Positions 24,903-32,389 of a DNA stretch of 32,389 nucleotides are shown here, in pieces. How positions within the stretch are numbered: position 1 is the stretch's first letter; every line of letters starts with the position of its first letter. The notes beneath the pieces are model-generated. The model saw only the letters and a list, made by a program, of their open reading frames with translations, searched no databases and was not told the origin of the DNA. Made by a program: the position numbers and the translations under genes. Origin of the DNA: Gammaproteobacteria bacterium (GTDB lineage: Bacteria > Pseudomonadota > Gammaproteobacteria > Steroidobacterales > Foliamicaceae); NCBI GenBank assembly GCA_009838035.1, contig VXSK01000009.1:1-32389 (forward strand), in the 5' to 3' direction.

Positions 24903-25729
24903 CACTTGCCCTTCCTGCGCCGCACGATCATGCGCTCGACGCCCTTGCGGCGGCGGGTGCGGTAGCCCTTGGTGGGCACGCCCCAGGGACTGACCGGGTG
25001 GCGCCCGCCCGATGAGCGGCCCTCGCCGCCGCCGTGCGGATGGTCCACCGGGTTCATGGCCACGCCGCGCACCGTGGGACGGATGCCCCGCCAGCGCTTG
25101 ACGCCGGCCTTGCCGTCCTTGCGCAGGCCGTGCTGGTCGTTGCCCACCTCGCCGATGGTGGCGCGGCAGACGACCGGCACCTTGCGCATTTCGCCGGAGC
25201 GCATACGCAGCGTGGCGTGCGGCCCCTCGCGGGCCAGAAGCTGCGCGGAAGCCCCGGCGGCGCGGGCCAGCTGGCCGCCCTTGCCGGGCTTCATCTCGAT
25301 GTTGTGGATCTGCGTGCCCAGCGGAATCCGGCTCAACGGCAGGCAATTGCCCACCCGGATCGGCGCCTCCAGGCCGGACATGAGCTGCTGGCCGGCCTTG
25401 ACGCCGTTCGGCGCCAGGATGTAGCGGCGCTCGCCGTCGGCATAGACCAGCAGCGCCAGGTGGGCGCTGCGGTTGGGGTCGTACTCGAGCCGCTCGACCC
25501 GCGCGGCGATGCCGTCTTTGTCGCGGCGGAAATCGACCACGCGGTAATGGCGCTTGTGCCCGCCGCCGCGGTGCCGGGTGGTAATGCGCCCGGCGTTGTT
25601 GCGTCCGCCGCGGCCGGGCAGCGGCTTGGTGAGCGGCCGGTACGGCGCGCCCTTGTGCAGTTCGGGCGTGACCACGCGCACCGCGAAGCGCTGTCCGGGC
25701 GACGTGGGATTGAGTGGTTTCAGCGCCAT
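24902..25729 (-). CDS. rplB: 50S ribosomal protein L2
   Basis: 275 residues (E. coli 273). It has the N-terminal OB-like domain ([20 protein letters not shown]), the SH3-like domain and the conserved C-terminal [20 protein letters not shown] containing the His important for peptidyl transfer in E. coli L2. It is 1 nt after rplW and overlaps rpsS by one base. Confidence 0.98.
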   Translation of the reverse strand: MALKPLNPTSPGQRFAVRVVTPELHKGAPYRPLTKPLPGRGGRNNAGRITTRHRGGGHKRHYRVVDFRRDKDGIAARVERLEYDPNRSAHLALLVYADGERRYILAPNGVKAGQQLMSGLEAPIRVGNCLPLSRIPLGTQIHNIEMKPGKGGQLARAAGASAQLLAREGPHATLRMRSGEMRKVPVVCRATIGEVGNDQHGLRKDGKAGVKRWRGIRPTVRGVAMNPVDHPHGGGEGRSSGGRHPVSPWGVPTKGYRTRRRKGVERMIVRRRKGK

Positions 25730-25730
25730 G

Positions 25731-26051
25731 CTACTGCCCCGTTCCGCCCACGAAGTCGAGGTCCTGTCCGGCCGCCAGAGTCACGTAGGCCTTCTTCCAG
25801 TTCGGCCGCCGGCCCATGGTGGTGCCGCGGCGCTTGGCCTTGCCCTTGTAGTTGATGACCGTGACCGAGTCCACTTCCACGTCGAAGATTTCCTTGACGG
25901 CCTGAGCGATCTCCGGCTTGGTGGCGTCGACGGCCACCCGGAAGGCGAGCTGCTTGCGCCCCTCGCTCTCGGCCAGGTTGAGGGCCTTCTCCGAGAGGTG
26001 CGGCGCGCGGATCGTGTTGAGCAGGCGCTCGGAAAGGTTCTCGGCGCTCAT
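25731..26051 (-). CDS. rplW: 50S ribosomal protein L23
   Basis: 106 residues: [58 protein letters not shown] and [16 protein letters not shown]23 is the tunnel-exit docking site of trigger factor and SRP. It overlaps rplD by 4 nt. Confidence 0.97.
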   Translation of the reverse strand: MSAENLSERLLNTIRAPHLSEKALNLAESEGRKQLAFRVAVDATKPEIAQAVKEIFDVEVDSVTVINYKGKAKRRGTTMGRRPNWKKAYVTLAAGQDLDFVGGTGQ

Positions 26052-26707
26052 TGCAGGCGCTCCTTGAGTTCCTTGAAGGCGCCTTCGGTGATCAGGATGG
26101 GGCCGGAGCCCGCCAGCGCCACGGGGTTGATCTCGCGCAGATCGATGATGTCCACGCCGGGCAGGTTGCGGATGCCCAGGCAGAACTCGCGGTAGTCGTC
26201 GTACGACTCGACCACGATCAGTCCGCCGGAAAACTCGAGTGCCTCAAGCAGCGCGAGCGCCGTCCTGGTGCGGTGATCGGCCGGTTCGATTTCGCGGGCG
26301 ATGGTCAGGCGCTTGCTGCGCGCCACTTCCGCGAGCAGGCAGCGCATGGCGCCGCGGTACATCTTGCGGTTGATCTTCTTTGCGTGCGAGCGCGGGGTCG
26401 CGGCGAAGGTGCGGCCGCCGCCGCGCCAGATCGGGCTGGAGCGGGTGCCGGCGCGGGCCCGTCCGGTGCCTTTCTGCCGCCACGGCTTGGCGCCGCCGCC
26501 GCGCACGGCGGCGCGGTTCTTCTGCGCCTTGGTGCCGCTACGGGCGCCCGCCAGCCAGGCCACGACGGCCTGGTGGACCAGCGACTCGTTGAACGGAACG
26601 TCGTCGGAGAAAGGCTTGTAGACCTTTCGGGTCGGCTTTGCCTTCTTTGGCTTCGCAACGGCTGGTTTCTTTTCCTGCCGGTCGGTTTTTGTGGCCGTTG
26701 CGTTCAT
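26048..26707 (-). CDS. rplD: 50S ribosomal protein L4 with unusual N-terminus
   Basis: 219 residues (E. coli 201). From residue about 37 on it is ordinary L4: [20 protein letters not shown], the tunnel loop [19 protein letters not shown] and the C-domain with [15 protein letters not shown]. The first 36 residues, however, are Lys/Ala/Pro-rich ([20 protein letters not shown] and so on) in place of the usual first beta-strand of the family. The start is 3 nt after the rplC stop, so the extension is probably translated. L4 is also the S10-operon repressor in E. coli, acting upstream of rpsJ. Confidence 0.95.
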   Translation of the reverse strand: MNATATKTDRQEKKPAVAKPKKAKPTRKVYKPFSDDVPFNESLVHQAVVAWLAGARSGTKAQKNRAAVRGGGAKPWRQKGTGRARAGTRSSPIWRGGGRTFAATPRSHAKKINRKMYRGAMRCLLAEVARSKRLTIAREIEPADHRTRTALALLEALEFSGGLIVVESYDDYREFCLGIRNLPGVDIIDLREINPVALAGSGPILITEGAFKELKERLQ

Positions 26708-26710
26708 GGT

Positions 26711-27367
26711 CTATGCCTGTTGGGTCTGTCGGGTCGGCATTTTCACGGCGGGACGTACCAGTACGCGGCCCATCGTGTGGCCCGGAATGGCGCCCTTGAT
26801 CATGATGAGGTTTCTCTCCTCGTCGACCCGCACCACTTCGAGGTTCTGGACCGTTCGGCGCACGTTGCCCATGTGGCCGGACATCTTCTTGCCCTTGAAC
26901 ACGCGTCCGGGGGTCTGGTTCTGGCCGATGGAGCCGGGCACGCGGTGGGCCTTGGAGTTGCCGTGGGTGGCGTCCTGGCCGTGGAAGTGGTGGCGCTTGA
27001 TGGTGCCCGCATAGCCCTTGCCGATGGTGGTGCCGGTGACGTCCACATGCTGGCCCGGAGCGAACACGCTCACGGTGATTTCGGCGCCGGGCTGATAGAC
27101 CTCAAGCTGGGCGGGGTCGTCGAGGCGGTGCTCGAACAGGCCTTCGCCCGGGGTGTGATCGGCATACTGGCCGGCAAGCGCCTTGCCCGGGGCCTTGCGC
27201 GCCTCGCCCACGGTGACCTGCACGGCTGCGTAGCCGTCCTTGTCGGGCGTGCGCTGGCGGGTCACGCGATTCGGGCGCGCCTCGATCACGGTGATGGGCA
27301 CACTGGTGCCTTCCTCCGTGAACAGGCGCGTCATTCCTCGCTTTTGGCCGATCAAACCGATGCTCAT
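26711..27367 (-). CDS. rplC: 50S ribosomal protein L3
   Basis: 218 residues (E. coli 209). It has [18 protein letters not shown], the long loop reaching the peptidyl-transferase centre ([20 protein letters not shown] with the Gln that PrmB methylates) and [19 protein letters not shown]. Its ATG is 191 nt from rpsJ instead of the usual short gap because of the inverted-repeat element upstream. The Shine-Dalgarno is weak (CGAGA). Confidence 0.97.
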   Translation of the reverse strand: MSIGLIGQKRGMTRLFTEEGTSVPITVIEARPNRVTRQRTPDKDGYAAVQVTVGEARKAPGKALAGQYADHTPGEGLFEHRLDDPAQLEVYQPGAEITVSVFAPGQHVDVTGTTIGKGYAGTIKRHHFHGQDATHGNSKAHRVPGSIGQNQTPGRVFKGKKMSGHMGNVRRTVQNLEVVRVDEERNLIMIKGAIPGHTMGRVLVRPAVKMPTRQTQQA

Positions 27368-27392
27368 GGCAGTCTCGTGGGCGTGTAAAACC

Positions 27393-27519
27393 GCCCTTAC
27401 TGACCCTCTTCTTCCGGGGGACGCATGAACCCGTCCATGGGGCTCGGTTCCGCTGTGAGCGCCGGGTCATCGGCGCTCACTGGCTCACATGCCCCCAGAA
27501 GAAGAGGGTCAGTAAGGGC
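27393..27519. repeat. 127-bp nested inverted repeat between rpsJ and rplC
   Basis: The outer arms, 27393-27420 and 27492-27519, are 28 bp long with a single mismatch and begin GCCCTTACTGACCCTCTTCT. Within the 71-nt interior, GTGAGCGCCG (27455-27464) and CGGCGCTCAC (27471-27480) form a perfect 10-bp stem with a 6-nt loop, and GAACC/GGTTC could form another. The structure would be present in the superoperon mRNA. It may be a MITE-like insertion or a processing/attenuation signal; no clear target-site duplication is visible. Confidence 0.8.
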
Positions 27520-27558
27520 TAGCGGGCAAAGACTAACAATTTTAGCGATCATGGAGGG

Positions 27559-27873
27559 TTAGTTCAAGCGGATTTGGGCGTCTACGCCGGCGGGGAGCTC
27601 GAGCTTCATGAGTGCGTCGACGGTCTTGTCGCTGGGCTCGATGATGTCCAGCAGGCGCTTGTGCGTCCTGAGTTCGTACTGGTCGCGGGCGTCCTTGTTC
27701 ACGTGCGGCGAAATCAGCACGGTGAAGCGCTCCTTGCGGGTGGGCAGCGGCACGGGGCCGTGCACCCTGGCGCCGGTGCGGCGCGCGGTTTCGACGATCT
27801 CTCGGGCCGACGAATCGATCAGCCGGTGATCGAAAGCCTTCAGCCGGATTCGGATGTTTTGCGGTTCAGCCAT
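27559..27873 (-). CDS. rpsJ: 30S ribosomal protein S10
   Basis: 104 residues (E. coli 103): [40 protein letters not shown] and [20 protein letters not shown]. The long loop entering the head is intact, as are the residues used with NusB in antitermination. It begins only 5 nt after tuf, so str and S10 operons are fused; no separate S10 leader for L4 control exists upstream. Confidence 0.97.
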   Translation of the reverse strand: MAEPQNIRIRLKAFDHRLIDSSAREIVETARRTGARVHGPVPLPTRKERFTVLISPHVNKDARDQYELRTHKRLLDIIEPSDKTVDALMKLELPAGVDAQIRLN

Positions 27874-27878
27874 TTTCT

Positions 27879-29069
<1,191 letters not shown>

Positions 29070-29097
29070 AGGTGATTCTCTCCTTGCAGTTCGGCTT

Positions 29098-31185
29098 TCA
29101 GCCGGTATGAGTAAGGTCCGCCGCCACCTTGGCGGGAACCGGAGTGTAACGGGAAAATTCCATCGAATAGGTCGCGCGGCCCTGCGACATCGAGCGCAGC
29201 GTGGTGGCGTATCCGAACATCTCCGCCAGCGGCGCCTCGCCGCGCACCACCTTGCCCGCGGGCGACTCCTCCATGCTGTGCAGTTCGCCGCGGCGGCGGG
29301 TCAGGTCGGCGCTCACGTCGCCCATGTAGTCGTCGGGCGTGACCACCTCGAGCTTCATCGTGGGCTCCAGCAGGATCGGCTTGGCCCGCCTCATGCCCTC
29401 GCGGAAAGCCTGGGCCGCGGCCACGCGGAACGCGACCTCGCTGGAATCGACTTCGTGGAACGAGCCGTCGTAGAGCGTCGCCTTGACGTCCACGACCGGG
29501 TAGCCGCCCAGCACGCCTTCGCCCATCTGCTGCTGCACGCCCTTGTTCACGGCCGGGATGTATTCCCTGGGCACGGAGCCGCCGACGATCTTGTCCTCGA
29601 ACTCGTAGCCTCCTCCGGACGGCAGCGGCTCCAGGCGCAGGAACACGTGGCCGTACTGGCCCCGGCCGCCGGTCTGGCGCACGAAACGGCCCTCCTGCTC
29701 CACGGCCTGCCGGATCGTCTCGCGGTAGGACACGCGCGGGCGCCCCAAGTTGGCCTCGACCTGGAACTCGCGGCGCATGCGGTCCACGAGGATCTCCAGG
29801 TGCAACTCGCCCATGCCGGCGATGATGGTCTGGCCGGACTCCTTGTCGGTGGACACCTTGAACGAGGGGTCCTCCTTGGCCAGCTTCTGAAGCGCCGTTG
29901 ACATCTTCTCCTGGTCGGCGCGGGTGCGGGCCTCCACGGCCACGTGGATGACCGGGTCCGGGATCGTGATGCGCTCGAGGGCGATGGGCTTGCCGACCTC
30001 GGTAAGGCTGTCGCCCGTGGTCACGTCCTTCAGGCCCACCGCGGCCACGATGTCGCCGGCTCTGATTTCCGAGACTTCGGCGCGGTCGTTGGCGTGCATC
30101 TGCAGCAGGCGTCCGATGCGCTCCTTTTTGCCGCGGGTGACGTTGAGCACCCGGTCGCCGGACTTGATGCGGCCGGAATACACGCGGATGAACGACAGGT
30201 TGCCCACGTACGGGTCGTTGGCGATCTTGAAGGCGAGCGCCGAGAACGGCGCCTCGTTGTTCGGCGCGCGCTCGGCCGTTTGTCCGGAACCGTTGATGCC
30301 GGTGATCGGCGGTTTTTCGGCCGGGGAAGGCAGGTAATGCACGACGCCGTCCAGCACCGCCTGCACGCCCTTGTTGCGGAACGCGCTGCCGCACATGGCG
30401 GGCACGATCTCGTTGCGCAGCGTGCGCTCGCGCAGGCCCCGGCGGATCTCGTCGGTCGTGAGCGGTTCGCCGCCCACGTACTTCTCCATCAGCTCGTCGT
30501 CGCTCTCGGCGGCGGCCTCCACCATGCGCTCGCGCCATTCGGCGCAGACTTCGGCGAGTTCTTCGGGAATGTCGTCCTCGCGGTAGGTGGTGCCGAGGTC
30601 CGTCTCGCTCCAGTAGATGGCGCGCTCCTCGACCAGGTCCACGACGCCGGCGAAATCGGCTTCGCTGCCGATGGGGACCTGAATGGGCACGGCCTTGGCG
30701 CCCAGGCGGGACTCGATCTGGCGAACGACGCGGAAATAGTCCGCGCCGACGCGGTCCATCTTGTTGATGAAAGCCAGCCGCGGTACGCCGTAGCGGTTGG
30801 CCTGGCGCCACACGGTCTCGGACTGGGGCTCGACGCCGCCCACCGCGCAGAACAGCGCCACCGCGCTGTCCAGCACCCTCAGCGAGCGCTCGACCTCGAT
30901 GGTGAAATCCACGTGTCCCGGCGTGTCCAGGATGTTGATGCGGTGCTCGGGGAACTGTCGGCGCATCCCGCTCCAGAAGCAGGTGGTGGCCGCCGAAGTG
31001 ATCGTTATGCCGCGTTCCTGCTCCTGCTCCATCCAGTCCATGATGGCCGCGCCGTCATGGACCTCGCCCAGCTTGTGCGATACGCCGGTGTAGAACAGGA
31101 CCCGCTCGGTGGTCGTGGTCTTGCCGGCGTCGATGTGGGCCATGATGCCGATGTTGCGGTAACGGGCGATGGGCGTAGCGCGCAT
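29098..31185 (-). CDS. fusA: Elongation factor G
   Basis: 695 residues (E. coli 704), the translocation GTPase. G1 AHIDAGKTT (16-24), G2 [12 protein letters not shown]3 DTPGH, G4 NKMD. Domain IV begins near 480 ([20 protein letters not shown]), and domain V has [20 protein letters not shown]. Nothing suggests a fusidic-acid-resistant paralogue (FusA2 or FusB). It follows rpsG after 69 nt. Confidence 0.98.
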   Translation of the reverse strand: MRATPIARYRNIGIMAHIDAGKTTTTERVLFYTGVSHKLGEVHDGAAIMDWMEQEQERGITITSAATTCFWSGMRRQFPEHRINILDTPGHVDFTIEVERSLRVLDSAVALFCAVGGVEPQSETVWRQANRYGVPRLAFINKMDRVGADYFRVVRQIESRLGAKAVPIQVPIGSEADFAGVVDLVEERAIYWSETDLGTTYREDDIPEELAEVCAEWRERMVEAAAESDDELMEKYVGGEPLTTDEIRRGLRERTLRNEIVPAMCGSAFRNKGVQAVLDGVVHYLPSPAEKPPITGINGSGQTAERAPNNEAPFSALAFKIANDPYVGNLSFIRVYSGRIKSGDRVLNVTRGKKERIGRLLQMHANDRAEVSEIRAGDIVAAVGLKDVTTGDSLTEVGKPIALERITIPDPVIHVAVEARTRADQEKMSTALQKLAKEDPSFKVSTDKESGQTIIAGMGELHLEILVDRMRREFQVEANLGRPRVSYRETIRQAVEQEGRFVRQTGGRGQYGHVFLRLEPLPSGGGYEFEDKIVGGSVPREYIPAVNKGVQQQMGEGVLGGYPVVDVKATLYDGSFHEVDSSEVAFRVAAAQAFREGMRRAKPILLEPTMKLEVVTPDDYMGDVSADLTRRRGELHSMEESPAGKVVRGEAPLAEMFGYATTLRSMSQGRATYSMEFSRYTPVPAKVAADLTHTG

Positions 31186-31254
31186 GGTTCTGTACCCGTA
31201 CCGTGAAGGCCGAAGGACGCTTGGCCGAACAAGGATCTGGCGCCGGCGGCCGGC

Positions 31255-31734
31255 CTACCAGCGGTAATGCGCGAAAGCCTTGTTGGCCTCCGCCATTCGA
31301 TGGGTTTCCTCGCGGCGGCGGGCGGCGGCCCCGGAGTTCTCCGAGGCTTCCATGAGTTCGCGCGCGAGGCGTTCGGCCATGGTCTTTTCGGTGCGCTTGC
31401 GGGCCGCGTCGATCATCCAGCGCATCGCCAGCGTCTCGCGGCGGGCGGTGCGCACTTCCACCGGCACCTGGTAGGTGGCGCCGCCGACCCGGCGGGAGCG
31501 GACCTCGACCGTGGGTTTGACGTTCTCCAGGCCCTCTTCCAGCAGTTGCAGCGCCTCTTCGGGCGTCTGCTTGCGGATCCTGGAGATCACGTCGATGGCG
31601 CCGTACACGATGTTCTCCGCCACCGACTTCTTGCCGCTCTTCATGATCATGTTGATGAAGCGCGACAAAAGCTCGCTGCCGTACAGCGGGTCGGCCAGTA
31701 CGGGCCGGCGCGGGGCGCGGGAGCGGCGGGACAT
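31255..31734 (-). CDS. rpsG: 30S ribosomal protein S7
   Basis: 159 residues: [55 protein letters not shown] and [20 protein letters not shown], ending in [11 protein letters not shown]7 nucleates the 30S head and in E. coli represses the str operon by binding between rpsL and rpsG; here that gap is only 4 nt, so the E. coli-type site cannot be there. Confidence 0.97.
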   Translation of the reverse strand: MSRRSRAPRRPVLADPLYGSELLSRFINMIMKSGKKSVAENIVYGAIDVISRIRKQTPEEALQLLEEGLENVKPTVEVRSRRVGGATYQVPVEVRTARRETLAMRWMIDAARKRTEKTMAERLARELMEASENSGAAARRREETHRMAEANKAFAHYRW

Positions 31735-31738
31735 GGCG

Positions 31739-32110
31739 TCAGCGCGGCCGCTTGGCGCCGTACTTGGAGCGGCCCTGGCGGCGGTCGGTTACGCCGGCGC
31801 AATCGAGAGTGCCGCGGATGGTGTGGTAGCGCACGCCGGGAAGATCCTTTACCCGGCCGCCCCGGATCAGCACAACCGAGTGCTCCTGCAGGTTGTGGCC
31901 TTCGCCCCCGATGTAGCTGGTGACCTCGAAGCCGTTGGTAAGACGCACCCGGGCCACCTTGCGCATCGCCGAATTCGGCTTCTTGGGCGTGGTGGTATAG
32001 ACGCGCGTGCAAACGCCGCGCTTCTGCGGACTGTTCTCCAGCGCCGGAACGCTGGTCTTGGCCCGCCGCGGAGCGCGCGCCTTGCGCACAAGCTGATTCA
32101 CCGTGGACAT
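31739..32110 (-). CDS. rpsL: 30S ribosomal protein S12
   Basis: 123 residues from ATG 32110 ([20 protein letters not shown]); the frame is open to 32206. Both lysines that change in streptomycin-resistant mutants are wild type: Lys43 in [14 protein letters not shown] and Lys88 in GGRVKDLPG, and the Asp next to Lys88, methylthiolated by RimO in E. coli, is present. S12 is the decoding-centre protein. It is the first gene of the superoperon, with a leader of about 105 nt. Confidence 0.97.
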   Translation of the reverse strand: MSTVNQLVRKARAPRRAKTSVPALENSPQKRGVCTRVYTTTPKKPNSAMRKVARVRLTNGFEVTSYIGGEGHNLQEHSVVLIRGGRVKDLPGVRYHTIRGTLDCAGVTDRRQGRSKYGAKRPR

Positions 32111-32221
32111 TGCTTTACGGCCTGCCCCTTGTCCTTGTATTGCGGTTGGAAAAACCCGGCTTGCAGCGTTCCTTGAGGACGCCCATCGAGGCAGCCTCAG
32201 CCGCAAGCACGGAATCCGCGA

Positions 32222-32249
32222 ATTATGCGGAATTCGCCCGCAAAGTCAA
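32222..32249 (-). promoter_or_regulatory. rpsLp: Strong sigma70-type promoter of the str-S10-spc-alpha superoperon
   Basis: On the minus strand TTGACT (complement of 32244-32249) and CATAAT (complement of 32222-32227) are spaced by 16 nt, close to consensus. Transcription would start near 32215, about 105 nt before the rpsL ATG. It is the only promoter I can identify for the 32 downstream genes. Confidence 0.8.
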
Positions 32250-32268
32250 TATCGTGCCGGCCCCTCGC

Positions 32269-32364
32269 CCGGTTTCGACACTGCCCTTTCCGGGAGGCGC
32301 CATCCCTGGCGCGATTATCGCAGTGCTGCTCCAACGCTCCCCGAAAGGGCAGGGTCGAAACCGG
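32269..32364. repeat. Long inverted repeat upstream of the str promoter
   Basis: The arms 32269-32299 and 32335-32364 (CCGGTTTCGACACTGCCCTT against CCGGTTTCGACCCTGCCCTT on the opposite strand) pair over about 29 bp with two mismatches and one bulge; a small GCGCCA/TGGCGC stem lies in the 35-nt loop. It is 20 bp upstream of the -35. It could terminate the transcript of an upstream gene outside the window, but no U-tract follows in the minus direction, so a MITE-like repeat is equally possible. Confidence 0.7.
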
Positions 32365-32389
32365 TGTTTTGCAGGAAAAAGTGGGTTAT

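Overview
The window is a GC-rich stretch of what looks like an uncultured gammaproteobacterium. This rests on the fused str-S10-spc-alpha ribosomal superoperon in proteobacterial order, the long zinc-free form of S14, an alpha subunit with a gammaproteobacteria-like C-terminal domain, and a CTC-type L25 next to pth and ychF. I cannot name a genus from sequence alone.

Left part (1-11022): the start of a probable lipoprotein gene cut by the window edge; an rplY-pth-ychF translation operon in which pth has no ordinary start codon; a small coiled-coil membrane protein of DUF1640 type; an HAE1-type RND efflux pump with its lipoprotein adaptor; a divergent secreted metallo-beta-lactamase-fold hydrolase resembling alkyl sulfatases; a 67-residue membrane/coiled-coil protein; and a sodium-dependent NSS-family transporter.

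Accessory part (11023-14200): an ankyrin-repeat lipoprotein bracketed by 73-bp direct repeats, a decayed VapB-like antitoxin, a DUF222/HNH nuclease gene with a clear sigma70-type promoter, and a cluster of degenerate hairpin repeats at its convergent end. Running through 2.9-13.8 kb are five identical copies of the 16-bp palindrome TGTTTCCGCGGAAACA. Its outer bases are those of the ParB site parS, but the central four bases are changed to CGCG. Two copies lie inside the HNH gene, where 21-bp tandem repeats derived from one half-site add a Cys-rich tail to the protein. The palindrome is absent from the ribosomal region.

Right part (14201-32389, all minus strand): rpsL, rpsG, fusA, tuf, rpsJ, rplC, rplD, rplW, rplB, rpsS, rplV, rpsC, rplP, rpmC, rpsQ, rplN, rplX, rplE, rpsN, rpsH, rplF, rplR, rpsE, rpmD, rplO, secY, rpmJ, rpsM, rpsK, rpsD, rpoA, rplQ, transcribed from a strong promoter near 32.2 kb. 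Oddities here are a 127-bp nested inverted repeat pushed between rpsJ and rplC, a second long inverted repeat upstream of the promoter, a Pro-Ala-Thr repeat tail on S3, and a Lys-rich replacement of the usual L4 N-terminus.
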